Shown: piece by piece, positions 26,834 through 34,935 of the stretch
Numbering within the stretch: the stretch's first letter is position 1
Layout: each line of letters begins with the position of its first letter
NCBI GenBank assembly: GCA_001825675.1
Contig: MHYA01000065.1
Span: forward strand, 1 to 36,830
Length of the DNA: 36,830 nucleotides
Source: Planctomycetes bacterium GWF2_42_9
GTDB lineage: Bacteria > Planctomycetota > Phycisphaerae > Sedimentisphaerales > UBA12454
Direction: 5' to 3'
Program-made: the position numbers and the translations under genes
The notes under the pieces: generated by a model
Database searches by the model: none
Told to the model about the DNA's origin: nothing
What the model saw: only the letters and a program-made list of their open reading frames with translations

Positions 26834-28336
26834 GTGATTTTGTTATCCAAGATTAGAAAAACGGAATTGATATTTGTTTTTATGGCTTGCTTGTTTTCAA
26901 CTCAAACCCAAGCTTTTGCATCTCAGGCTTTTGGAATTTGTTCTGCTCAGGTGGTGGATGGCAATATCTTATCTCCCGCAGCATTAGCCATAGATGGAAA
27001 CGAGAACACCGAGTTCGTCTGGACCGGTAAAAATAATATTGCTGAAGTTGTGCTTGATCTTGGGGCGCCTTGGAGAATCGAAGCGATACAGGTAGTAACC
27101 GGTTTGGAAAAACGTTGTCTGTATGTTGATGAAATCGAGATAGGACCCAAGCCGGACAAGTTGAAACGGCAACTTGGACGCAAGGTGAATCTGGCGTTCT
27201 ATCCCAAAGCAGTTTCGGAAATTCCTCTCAAGCCTGTCGTAGGCAGATATGTAAAAATCACTTTAAGTGCCGGAGAGGCAATAAGCGAAATCAAAATATG
27301 CGGCCGGGTGAACTATCCAGAACGTCATTTCCTTTACTGGGCAAATGACATAAAAAGGGATTACCTTGATAAAATCGATTATCTGGATAAAGAGCTTGGT
27401 GCCACGGACCTGTGGCTGGACTGGATAGCTTCGCCATGGCAGCAGTCGGTAGACGGGATAGGTTTCGAAGTATGGGAGAAGTCCGGGGCACTTCAAGTAT
27501 TCAAAAATAGAGGTATGCGATACTGGCTCAGTGAGCATGAAGCATTTGCGACCATGGTCAATTCTGCCGCTGTTTTGGAGAACGAACTTGCTTGGCAGAC
27601 AACATACCGAATGGCCAGGCAGGTATATATAAATGCTAAACGGCTTGGATTCACGGGCATTGTCATGGATGCGGAGGTGTATTACAACCGTGACGCATGG
27701 AGCCATGAAAAACACTTTGGCCCGCAAGGATTATATTATCAGCGCGGCTATAAGTATGGAAAGGTGTTGAAGAGCGTTTGGGATTGTGAATTGATCCAAT
27801 TATGGGAAGGACGGATGTTCAGTTCATTTCACCGTGCCGGCGCTCCACTTGTCTCGGACAAGATGGATTTTATGCAGGGGAATTATTGGTGGCTCAAAGG
27901 CCTTAATGACGCCGGCGTACGCGTATCGATGGCGCTTGAAAAAACCTACGGTGCGGGATTTAACGAAATTAATGCCATAGTTGAAAATGGAGGACCGTCA
28001 CATATTCAGAGCTGGCTTGAAGGGAAAAAGCCTGATCAATTTGTAGAACTGACTTATGAGTGCTATCCATTTTTGTACCGTGTTATACCGGGCTTTCACC
28101 CGTGGCAGTCGTGCAATGCAAAGGCTCCCTGCTATTTGCCAAAATACCTGGATGAGCAGTTGAGTATAGCAGAACAAACCTCTGATGCGTACTGGATCTA
28201 CACCGAAGGAGCTGGCAAAGCCGGCGATCCGCGTGAACTGGACCAGGCCATTTTTAAAAAATACAATATCAGTGCTCAGGATTATTTGGATGTCATCATG
28301 AAGCATCCGACTGAAAGAACTAAGAATACAAAGTGA
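26834..28336 (+). CDS. Secreted protein: discoidin-like domain plus putative hydrolase domain
   Basis: A 500-residue protein starting at GTG 26834 with AGAGGA seven bases upstream. The first about 30 residues form a signal peptide (ELIFVFMACLFSTQTQAFA). Residues about 35-155 resemble an F5/8 type C (discoidin/CBM32-like) beta-sandwich: AIDGNENTEFVW, VVLDLGAPWRIEAIQVVTG, GRYVKITL. The rest looks like a TIM-barrel-like domain with conserved acidic segments (GIVMDAEVYYN, DKMDFMQGNYWW) and many Trp. Such pairings are usual for glycan-binding glycosidases, but I cannot name a GH family. It is the last gene of the sugar locus before the mobile-element region. Confidence 0.75.
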   Translation: MILLSKIRKTELIFVFMACLFSTQTQAFASQAFGICSAQVVDGNILSPAALAIDGNENTEFVWTGKNNIAEVVLDLGAPWRIEAIQVVTGLEKRCLYVDEIEIGPKPDKLKRQLGRKVNLAFYPKAVSEIPLKPVVGRYVKITLSAGEAISEIKICGRVNYPERHFLYWANDIKRDYLDKIDYLDKELGATDLWLDWIASPWQQSVDGIGFEVWEKSGALQVFKNRGMRYWLSEHEAFATMVNSAAVLENELAWQTTYRMARQVYINAKRLGFTGIVMDAEVYYNRDAWSHEKHFGPQGLYYQRGYKYGKVLKSVWDCELIQLWEGRMFSSFHRAGAPLVSDKMDFMQGNYWWLKGLNDAGVRVSMALEKTYGAGFNEINAIVENGGPSHIQSWLEGKKPDQFVELTYECYPFLYRVIPGFHPWQSCNAKAPCYLPKYLDEQLSIAEQTSDAYWIYTEGAGKAGDPRELDQAIFKKYNISAQDYLDVIMKHPTERTKNTK

Positions 28337-28462
28337 AATATGGTTTTAAACAGTAAATTTGCAAAAGAAAGGAGAGTGTTAAAAAAAGGCTCATCCGGTT
28401 AGCAGCTATGCTTATGGCAGATTATCCGCAACTTTGGCCCGAAACAATTAGAGGACTTCTCG

Positions 28463-28690
28463 GTAACTTCACGACTAACCACACCATTGTAAAAAATTAA
28501 GCGGCGATTTCTTCTGCGGTATTTTCTGCTTTCTTTTGCGGCTTTTCCCAATTGTCGGGCAGCAGTTCATCGATTTTGCTTGCGGTGTGAGTACTGATTC
28601 GGCCAAGAACATCCCTGAAGTATGCAAACGGATCGATCTTATTTAATTTACAGCTGGCCACAAGGCTATAAATGATCGCAGCTTGGGACT
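28463..28690 (-). pseudogene. IS66-family transposase (tnpC) 3' remnant with its terminal repeat
   Basis: On the minus strand, about 65 residues match the C-terminal tail of the IS66 transposase present further along the window: AAIIYSLVASCKLN, DPFAYFRDVLGRISTH, KIDELLPDNW, followed by an Ala/Lys/Glu tail and a stop at 28497-28499. Behind the stop the DNA resembles the right end of the other IS66 copy: a T-run, GGTG, then a terminus reading GTAAC from 28463. The rest of the element is missing. Sequence differences show that it is a related but distinct IS66 member, not a recent duplicate. Confidence 0.85.
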
Positions 28691-29004
28691 GTTTGCGGCA
28701 TGATTGGGGTCTTTTAATCCGGCCAAGTAACAAAGTGTGCCAAGGTCGGTAAAGTAAATCTTAGGGCTCTTAACCAGCCTTTTGCCCAGTTCCCGAAATA
28801 AGGCCGTAACACAATAATTTGCAAAGTGGCCTCAAGTACCGAAATCCATGCTTTTGCAGTGTTTACTGCTACTCCAAGGTCACGCGCCATTTCTGTGAGA
28901 TTTAACAGTTGTCCATTTCGAGCTGCCAGGGCTCTGAGAAAATTTTGAAATGTGGTCAGGTCGCCGACTTGACGCAAAGTACGAATATCACGCTCACATT
29001 TCAA
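28685..29004 (-). pseudogene. DUF4143-type AAA ATPase fragment, frameshifted
   Basis: Reading the minus strand from 29004, ERDIRTLRQVGDLTTFQNFLRAL, AARNGQLLNL and LGVAVNTAKAWISVLEATLQIIVLRPYF match the DUF4143 part of ATP-binding proteins common in bacterial accessory DNA. Near 28786-28795 the frame breaks. In the next frame the family sequence continues as GKRLVKSPKIYFTDLGTLCYLAG and then DPNHAANSP before it runs into the IS66 remnant at about 28685-28690. The ATPase domain upstream is absent. The gene is thus truncated at both ends and frameshifted, and certainly inactive. Confidence 0.85.
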
Positions 29005-29064
29005 ACCAAATATGAACTATTTTAAACACCATGATATTGAACAACTGGGTACCGGAGCCTTGGA

Positions 29065-29085
29065 GTAAGGTCCCGAGCAACCGCA
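29065..29085 (+). repeat. IS66 left terminal inverted repeat
   Basis: Begins GTAAGGTCCCGAGCAA. It pairs with the reverse complement of the right end, which begins GTAAAGTCCCGAGCAA. The start GTAA is typical for IS66 ends. Confidence 0.88.
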
Positions 29086-29109
29086 TCTGTCCACGCTCTT
29101 TGAAAAGTT

Positions 29110-29115
29110 TATAAT
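29110..29115 (+). promoter_or_regulatory. Candidate -10 box for the IS66 operon
   Basis: A perfect TATAAT lies 28 bases before the tnpA start and downstream of the left terminal repeat. A -35 match at the right spacing (29087-29092, CTGTCC) is weak, so this is only a candidate. Confidence 0.35.
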
Positions 29116-29142
29116 GTGCTCATGATTTAATTGGAGATGATC

Positions 29143-29493
29143 ATGGGCAGAGTTCGCGAATGTGGCGGCGATCAGGAGCAGTTCTGGCGTATGGCTCTTG
29201 AGACTTGGCAGGCAAGCGGGTTATCGATCCGACAGTTCTGCAGGCAGGAAGGGTTGTCTGAGCCGCAGTTTTATTTATGGCGGAAGAAGCTCTCTGGCAG
29301 CGGCGTTACTGGCCCGGTCCATCAGAATGAACCCGGGCAGGAGGCATTTATTGAAGTGGCTCTGCCGAAGAACAATGATGTAGCCATAGAAGTTCTGCTC
29401 ACATCCGGCAATATGGTTCGAATACCTTGCGGCGCTGACACTGAGACATTGAGTAATGTTATGTCGGCCCTTCATGCGGCGGGATTATGCTGA
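29143..29493 (+). CDS. tnpA: IS66 TnpA accessory protein
   Basis: A small protein of 116 residues with a helix-turn-helix-like N-terminal half: FWRMALETWQASGLSIRQFC followed by EGLSEPQFYLWRKKL, the typical IS66 OrfA pattern. The C-terminal half is a small beta-rich part (FIEVALPKNNDVAIEVLLTSG). It is required together with TnpB for transposition in characterised IS66 members and probably binds DNA. ATG 29143 follows GGAG by six bases; in-frame alternatives are ATG 29137 and TTG 29131. Its stop overlaps the tnpB start in ATGCTGA, suggesting translational coupling. It appears intact. Confidence 0.9.
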   Translation: MGRVRECGGDQEQFWRMALETWQASGLSIRQFCRQEGLSEPQFYLWRKKLSGSGVTGPVHQNEPGQEAFIEVALPKNNDVAIEVLLTSGNMVRIPCGADTETLSNVMSALHAAGLC

Positions 29494-31836
29494 CATTTCC
29501 GTCATCGGTCAAAATATTCATTTACTCTCAACCTGCCGACATGCGGTCCGGCTTTAGTGCGCCAGGCGAAGCTTGGCGTTTCCAATGGGTGAGATTCCCA
29601 TCTTGGCAAGGAGAAGTGAGCCACTCCACCAAGGATCGAGTCTTGGGCTCATGGAGGTAACGATATGAGTTAAGCGTAGACAGAGCGACATCCGGGCTGT
29701 AACGAAAGTGAAGCGGTAGAGCCACGTAACAACAACATCCGAGGGCTGACAGGTTTGAACCCCTGGAAAGCAATAGTAGGCAGCCGATAAAGGCGAGGCT
29801 GTCGGAGACCTCGGCGGGGTCTGAGAGCACGGCACGGATCGAAATGGAAACGTCAGGAACCTGGGATATCCATCATGGTCTTTGGCAGCGATGTCGGAGT
29901 ATGCTGAGCAAGAGGTACATCTGAATGCAAGCAGACGCTGTGATGGAAGTCGGACTTGTTGATAGTACTCTGAGCGTGGGAAAGCCATGTACACGGGGAA
30001 GCGACAAGCGGAACGAGTTCCTATAATTCAAGGGCACATGGACTCCACACAGAGGGAGAGATATTCATGTCAACAGAATTGATTAAGGTAGCGGATAAAG
30101 CTAAAACGGACTCCAAGCTTCGCTTTACCAGCTTGGCTCATCTTTTGACACCAGAATTCCTTGCGGAAACGTGGAAGCTGATGAATCGAAAAGGTAGCTA
30201 CGGAGTCGATAGAGAAACGACACAGGAATTTGAGAGCGGCCTTGAAATTAGATTGGAACAAATCCAACATAAATTAAAGGTCGGACGGTACAGAGCTCCA
30301 GCAGTCCGCAGGGTATACATACCAAAAGGCAAGGACAAATTGCGTCCCCTTGGTATACCCACAGTAGAAGATCGACTGGTGCAGGCAGCGGTAGCTCGAA
30401 TACTAAGCGTATTATTTGAACCAATTTTTATGGAAAGTTCTTATGGATATCGGCCAAACCGCAATGCTCATGATGCTCTTCGAAGCATAAGAAGTTGCTT
30501 AATCGGGAGCAAAGTTATGCATGTGTTTGAAGCAGACATCCACTCCTATTTTGAAAGAGTGAACCATAAATGGCTGATTCAGATGCTGAGTCAGAGAGTC
30601 GCCGACCCAGTAATCATGCGCCTTATCGGCAAGTGGTTGCGGGCTGGCGTAATGGAAAATGGGATAAAGTATCGGCGCGACGATGGGTTACCGCAAGGTG
30701 GCCCAATCAGCCCGATACTCGCGAATGTCTATTTACATTATGCTCTAGACTTATGGTTTGCCCGAAAGTTCAAGAGGAACTGTCAAGGACAAGCCCACAT
30801 AGTCAGATTTGCTGATGATTTCCTTGCTATGTTCCAATATGGAGCTGATGCAGAAAAGTTTGGCAATGAGTTAAATGAGCGCATGAACAAATTTGCCTTA
30901 CAATTGTCACCAGAAAAGACTAAGCGGCTTGTGTTCGGGCGTTTTGCACAGGAGCGCCTTGCTCCTCAAGGAAAGCGGCCTGAAACTTTCGAGTTTCTTG
31001 GATTCAAGCATATATGTGGGGTAGACCGGAAAGGGAAATTTGCCCTTATCCGAATACCGAGTCAAAAGAGCTGTCGTAAGTTTCTCGATCGAACCAGAGA
31101 ATGGTTAATGAGGCATATACATTGGAAAGTAAGAGACCAACAGCGGCGACTAAGCCAGATGTTATGTGGATTCTACCAATATTTTGCCCTGCCACATTGC
31201 GGAGCAAAGCTGTGCAGCATCCACTTAAACGTGATGCGACAATGGCGTCGGACACTGAGAAGGCGAAGCCAGCGTAGCAAAACGCATTGGAGCTATTTGC
31301 TCCGGCAATCATGGTTCGTGCTGCCGACACCGGTCAGTCTGCATCAAAATGTATGAATTTAGCTCTCTGCGGATGCGTTCCGAAGAGCCCGTTGCGGGAA
31401 AACCGCACGGCGGGTTCTGTGAGGGGCTGAGGTCCAACTGGATAAGGTGAACATATTGTGGCACCACCGAGAAATCAGGTGGCAAACAGAGAATACAAAC
31501 CTTCACCTGAAATCCAGAAGACCTCAGTCTACTCGACATAAACTCTCGATGCTGGCTGAGAGTTTCATGCTCAAGGATCCTTTGAGCGGACATCTGTTTG
31601 TCTTTTTTGGCAAGAGCGGTGATAAATGTAAAATCTTGTTCTGGGACAGGACAGGATTCGTAATTTGGTATAAGCAGCTTGAAGAAGGCACATTTGAAAA
31701 ACTGCCCTGTGAAAAGAACAAGGCTTCAATTGAAGTTGATATCGCCAAGCTGACCTGGATTCTCGAAGGCATCGACCTCTTCAAGGCCAGAAGACGAAAA
31801 CGCTACGATCGCAAAACTCAAAATGAATTCATCTGA
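29487..31836 (+). CDS. tnpB: IS66 TnpB, split by a group II intron (exons 29487-29556 and 31538-31836)
   Basis: Exon 1 encodes MLTFPSSVKIFIYSQPADMR and then SGF, the standard TnpB opening. Exon 2 encodes KLSMLAESFMLKDPLSGHLF, then FGKSGDKCKILFWDRTGFVI and WYKQLEEGTF, and ends at TGA 31834-31836. Joining base 29556 to 31538 makes codon AAT (Asn) and restores one frame of 122 codons plus stop, the normal length of this family. TnpB is an accessory protein of unknown biochemical role that IS66 transposition needs. As long as the intron is present, function depends on its splicing. The first exon overlaps tnpA by seven bases. Confidence 0.9.
30067..31356 (+). CDS. ltrA: Group II intron reverse transcriptase/maturase (no HNH endonuclease)
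   Basis: A protein of 429 residues with reverse transcriptase blocks in order: NRKGSYGVDRETTQEFE (RT0/1), RRVYIPKGKDKLRPLGIPTVEDRL (RT2), SSYGYRPNRNAHDAL (RT3), FEADIHSYFERVNH (RT3/4 with a catalytic Asp), GLPQGGPISPILANVYLH (RT4), VRFADDFLAM (RT5, FADD instead of YADD), SPEKTKRLVFGRFA (RT6) and FEFLGFKH (RT7). The maturase X region follows (WKVRDQQRRLSQMLCGFYQYF). There is no Cys-rich HNH endonuclease after it, so mobility would be of the endonuclease-lacking type. It promotes splicing and reverse transcription of the intron. The gene appears intact, with GGGAGAG before the ATG. Confidence 0.95.
   Translation: MSTELIKVADKAKTDSKLRFTSLAHLLTPEFLAETWKLMNRKGSYGVDRETTQEFESGLEIRLEQIQHKLKVGRYRAPAVRRVYIPKGKDKLRPLGIPTVEDRLVQAAVARILSVLFEPIFMESSYGYRPNRNAHDALRSIRSCLIGSKVMHVFEADIHSYFERVNHKWLIQMLSQRVADPVIMRLIGKWLRAGVMENGIKYRRDDGLPQGGPISPILANVYLHYALDLWFARKFKRNCQGQAHIVRFADDFLAMFQYGADAEKFGNELNERMNKFALQLSPEKTKRLVFGRFAQERLAPQGKRPETFEFLGFKHICGVDRKGKFALIRIPSQKSCRKFLDRTREWLMRHIHWKVRDQQRRLSQMLCGFYQYFALPHCGAKLCSIHLNVMRQWRRTLRRRSQRSKTHWSYLLRQSWFVLPTPVSLHQNV
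31385..31417 (+). ncRNA. Group II intron domain V
   Basis: The 33-base hairpin begins GAGCCCG and ends CGGGTTC, with an apical GAAA loop closed by GCGG/CCGC. It keeps the catalytic triad AGC at 31386-31388 and a two-base bulge region. It is the most conserved part of group II introns and marks this one as probably active. Confidence 0.92.
31421..31537 (+). ncRNA. Group II intron domain VI, unusually long
   Basis: The basal stem pairs GAG (31421-31423) with CTC (31532-31534), leaving A31531 as the bulged branch-point. Above it stack CTGAGGTC/GACCTCAG (31427-31434 with 31520-31527), CTGGAT/ATCCAG (31438-31443 with 31512-31517), GGTGAA/TTCACC (31446-31451 with 31502-31507) and CCACC/GGTGG (31464-31468 with 31478-31482). 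About 117 bases long, against roughly 35-45 in common group II introns. Confidence 0.8.
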
Positions 31837-31925
31837 TCAACAATAATTGCAAAATATTTTAATTTGTTTTGCTCTAATACGAGTTATCGCTTGCTTTTAA
31901 TGCATTTGCGGCTATACTGACATTC

Positions 31926-33474
31926 ATGTCAGGGATGACGCAAATAACCGCAGCAACTTCTAAAGAACACCTTCCTAATGATAATGATACGCTCAAGGAA
32001 ATGGTGCTTACTCTGCTTGGTCAGATAAATGATTTGCAGGGTCAGCTGTATTATCTCAAGCGGCAGCTCTTCGGCAAGAAGTCTGAAAAGCTCAGTGCCG
32101 ACCAGCGGCTGCTCTTTGAGAACCTTTATAATCAGATCGAGGCAAAGATCGAAGAGCAAAAGCTTGAGTCGACGCCTGAACCTGTCAAACAAAGAAAGAA
32201 TGTAAATCACAAGGGCAGGAATCCCTTGCCCGCCGAGTTGCGACGTGAGATTATCCCTGTCGAACCATCCGAAGAAGAACAGTTCTGCCATATACACAAT
32301 ATGTCAAAGAAATTAATCGGCACTGAAGATACCGAGAAACTGGAATTTGTTCCGGCCTCACTGTTTGTTAAGGTATATCGCCGGTCCAAGTATGCCTGCG
32401 ACCAATGTCAGGGCAACATCTCTATTGGTGAACTTCCCGCCATGGCTATAGATAAAGGAATTGCCGGCGAAGGGCTTCTCGCACACATTATCACCAGCAA
32501 ATACTGTGATCACTTGCCTCTGAACCGATTAGAGGGCATATTTAAAAGAAGCGGTGTTGATATCAACGTCTCGACAATGTGCGACTGGGTGGGACAGTGT
32601 TCGGACTTGCTGGAGCCTCTGGTACATCGGATGCATCAGAAAACACTTGAGTCGCCCAAGATCAATTCTGATGACACCGCGATACCGGTCAAAAGCCCCA
32701 GTCGCAAGGGTTCTACATATAACGGATACCTGTGGGTATACATCGATAACATGAATAACGTGGTGTTTGATTTTACCCCGACAAGATCAAGAGAGGGGCC
32801 AATCAAGTTTTTGGGGAAATATAATGGCAAACTGCAGGCGGATGCTTACAGCGGCTATGATGAGTTCTTCAGAAAATCCGGAGCTGCCGAGGTAGGCTGC
32901 CATGCCCATGCCCGCAGAAAGTTTGAATATGCCCTTGATAGTGATCCAGTCAGGGCTGCGCGTATGATGGTACTATGGAAGAATCTGTACGAAATCGAAA
33001 AAACAGCAAAAAAAGAAAAATACAGTGATGCACAACTGCTCGAAGCCAGGCAGATGCAGGCAAAACCGATCCTTGCAGAAATAAAAACACTGCTGGATGA
33101 ATACAAGATACAGGTGTTGCCCAAAAGCCATCATTGGCAAAGCCGTCACCTATTCACTGAACCAGTGGGATGCACTTCTGCGATACCTGGACGAACCCAT
33201 ACTTGAGATCGATAATAATTTATCTGAAAGAACTTTGAGGATGGTGGTGCTCGGCCGCGTCAATTATCTCTTCGCCGGCAGTGAGGCAGGAGCAAAACGC
33301 GCGGCGATCATATACAGCCTTGTGGCCAGTTGCAAATTAAATGAGCTTGACCCATTCGCCTACTTCAGGGACATCCTTACCCGCGTCAGTACTCATCCTG
33401 CTGAGAGAATTGACGAACTCCTGCCGGGAAACTGGAAAAAACCGGAAAAGGCAGCCGAAAAATCAGCTGCATAG
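31926..33474 (+). pseudogene. tnpC: IS66 TnpC transposase with a +1 frameshift
   Basis: Frame one (31926 to about 33128) encodes the N-terminal leucine-rich coiled region (LLGQINDLQGQLYYLKRQLFGKKSEKL), a zinc-finger-like part (CHIHN and CDQCQG) and two catalytic acidic blocks: INSDDTAIPV and LQADAYSGYDEFF. The C-terminal part, with the third acidic residue in NNLSERTLRMVVLGRVNYLF and the tail DPFAYFRDILTRVSTH, lies in the next frame up to 33474. One extra base in 33120-33129 explains the break, because removing it gives the expected VLPKS-IIGKAVTY. A +1 shift is not the usual IS programmed type, so I call it inactivating. A sequencing error is the other option. Confidence 0.88.
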
Positions 33475-33488
33475 ATTTTTTTAAGGGG

Positions 33489-33509
33489 TGCACTTGCTCG
33501 GGACTTTAC
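33489..33509 (-). repeat. IS66 right terminal inverted repeat
   Basis: Its reverse complement begins GTAAAGTCCCGAGCAA and mirrors the left end, with mismatches at three of 21 positions. It ends eight bases before the start codon of the following gene. Confidence 0.88.
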
Positions 33510-33517
33510 GACTTTGT

Positions 33518-34651
33518 ATGGAAAAAGTTAAAGTTGGATTTATAGGGGCTGGTTGGATGGGCTCTGTTCAGCTCAAGAAACCAGAGCGCGAAGATGTTGA
33601 AGTTATTGCTCTTTTCGAGCCTAATAAAAAACGAGGGGCAGAAGCACTTGCAAATGCTGGTTTATCTTCAAATATACTTGTTCCAGATTATAACCAAATT
33701 ATAAATAATGAGAGTATAAATACTGTTTGGCTTGTAAGTCCTAACAGCTTTCACGGCCCTCAAGCTATTGTAGCAATGAAATCAGGAAAGCATGTTTTTT
33801 GTGAAAAACCAGCTGCGACAAACTTTGATGATTACTGCACTGAAATTGAAATCGAAAAAGCAAATCCTTTCCTTATTACTTATGTTGATTACATATTGTA
33901 CTTTGATTCAATGGAGCAGAAGCTAAGGGAAATGATTGCGACTGGTGAATTCGGTCAAATAACACAAATACAAATCAACTATCGTCATCCGATCAATATT
34001 ACAGGAGACAAGGTCTGGAAACTTAATAAAAATATTATGGGCGATGCAATAAGCATGGGCATTAATCATGCTATTTCTGTTATGGTATTCGCGATGTCAA
34101 CTCAAGCAAAACCAATATCTGTATATGCGACCAGCATGCCAGCTAAAGTTCGAGGGTTTGAAGCCGATCCCATATGGGCAATTACCATTCTATTTGATAA
34201 TGGTAGTACAGGCTTTTGTTTTGGCAACATAGATAACGGCAACGGATACGATGCATTTCATAGTGTATACGGCACAGAGGGCGCTTTTGTCTTTGATTCT
34301 CAACAGCCCCATAAAAATAAAATCCGTTACTGGTCACAAAAGTCTACGCAAGGGAAGTGGGGCTTTCCCTTGGATCATGAGCAATGTTATAACCAAGGGC
34401 TCAGAAATTGTGTGTGGCCGGATACTATGTCGACGCCTGACAGTGGCAATGTTGTTGAACATCAGACAGGAGCTGCTATATCACATTTTATTGATTGCAT
34501 TAAAGCAAACGTGAAATCCCCCTTGAGTTTTGCAAATAGTTCCGAAATTGCCGAAATAGGATGGGCCTCTCAGATATCGGCCATACTGAAAAAACCAGTG
34601 TCATTGCCGTTAAATTGGGCAAATGCTCGTAAATTGCTTGAGAATCACTGA
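33518..34651 (+). CDS. Gfo/Idh/MocA-family oxidoreductase
   Basis: A protein of 377 residues with an N-terminal Rossmann motif VGFIGAGWMGSVQ, the family marker EKPAA at about residue 97 (SGKHVFCEKPAATN) and a C-terminal alpha/beta substrate domain with conserved-looking GDAISMGINHA (candidate catalytic His/Asp region). Members are NAD(P)-dependent sugar, inositol or amino-sugar dehydrogenases. ATG 33518 is the natural family start. The frame runs back into the IS66 right end, where GTG 33488 is an alternative that would add ten IS-derived residues. No good ribosome site is seen before 33518, so the insertion probably replaced the original 5' region. Confidence 0.9.
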   Translation: MEKVKVGFIGAGWMGSVQLKKPEREDVEVIALFEPNKKRGAEALANAGLSSNILVPDYNQIINNESINTVWLVSPNSFHGPQAIVAMKSGKHVFCEKPAATNFDDYCTEIEIEKANPFLITYVDYILYFDSMEQKLREMIATGEFGQITQIQINYRHPINITGDKVWKLNKNIMGDAISMGINHAISVMVFAMSTQAKPISVYATSMPAKVRGFEADPIWAITILFDNGSTGFCFGNIDNGNGYDAFHSVYGTEGAFVFDSQQPHKNKIRYWSQKSTQGKWGFPLDHEQCYNQGLRNCVWPDTMSTPDSGNVVEHQTGAAISHFIDCIKANVKSPLSFANSSEIAEIGWASQISAILKKPVSLPLNWANARKLLENH

Positions 34652-34652
34652 A

Positions 34653-34853
34653 ATGAAGATTAGGAAATACAGATGCAACTACGCACGTGAACCTTTATCA
34701 GCTTTTGGACTGGTATTAGGCCATGAGCGGGAACTGGGTTACTTCAGCTTGTCGGAGCTGGAAAGTTGCCAGGGGCCGCTCGGATTGCGAATCGAACGGG
34801 ATTTACATTTTGCGCCGACGCCGCTGAGCAAAATTAGGATGAAAAATGAATAA
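34653..34853 (+). pseudogene. DUF2958-like fragment
   Basis: About 66 residues starting two bases after the oxidoreductase stop. The segment FGLVLGHERELGYFSLSELE, then GPLGLRIERDLHFAP and TPLSKI, matches the C-terminal half of DUF2958 proteins, which occur on plasmids and integrative elements. The N-terminal part of the domain is missing and replaced by unrelated residues. It is a remnant of accessory DNA; function of the family is not established. Confidence 0.7.
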
Positions 34854-34935
34854 TGAGAATCAGAATCGCTGCAAAAGATGTGGATTATGCTGTACAGAGG
34901 TGGGGTCATTGGCAAACTCAACCAGTCTCTTTTAA
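34846..34935 (+). pseudogene. YkgJ-like CxxCGxCC fragment
   Basis: A 29-codon ORF starting inside the end of the previous fragment: MNNENQNRCKRCGLCCTEVG and a few more residues, then TAA. The CxxCGxCC pattern opens the YkgJ family (Fe or Zn-binding Cys cluster), whose proteins are normally over 90 residues long. This is therefore probably the truncated first part of such a gene. Very short, so the call is tentative. Confidence 0.4.

Larger units (their letters stand above)
29557..31537 (+). mobile_element. Group II intron inside tnpB
   Basis: The 5' boundary GTGCG (29557-29561) matches the group II consensus GUGYG. The 3' end is a domain V (31385-31417) followed by a domain VI with a bulged A at 31531, seven bases before the last intron base, ending in CTACTCGAC. 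The intron-encoded protein lies in domain IV. Bases 29557-30066 are non-coding and highly structured (domains I-III). A candidate exon-binding site TAAAG at 29788-29792 can pair with CTTTA, the last five bases of the upstream exon. The insertion point is consistent because exon fusion recovers the tnpB frame. Structural class not assigned. Confidence 0.92.
29065..33509 (+). mobile_element. IS66-family insertion sequence, interrupted by a group II intron
   Basis: The element is 4445 bases long and bounded by 21-base inverted repeats (29065-29085 and 33489-33509) that match at 18 of 21 positions. It carries tnpA, tnpB and tnpC in the standard order. Without the 1981-base intron it would be 2464 bases, the usual IS66 size. 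The eight bases flanking each end (GCCTTGGA and GACTTTGT) are not identical, so no clean 8-base target duplication is present. tnpC has a frameshift, so the element is probably unable to move by itself. Confidence 0.92.

Noticed and set aside
29528-29994. Minus-strand ORFs within the non-coding part of the group II intron
   Set aside because: They lie over structured intron domains I-III and show no protein motifs. They are a by-product of the GC-rich RNA sequence.
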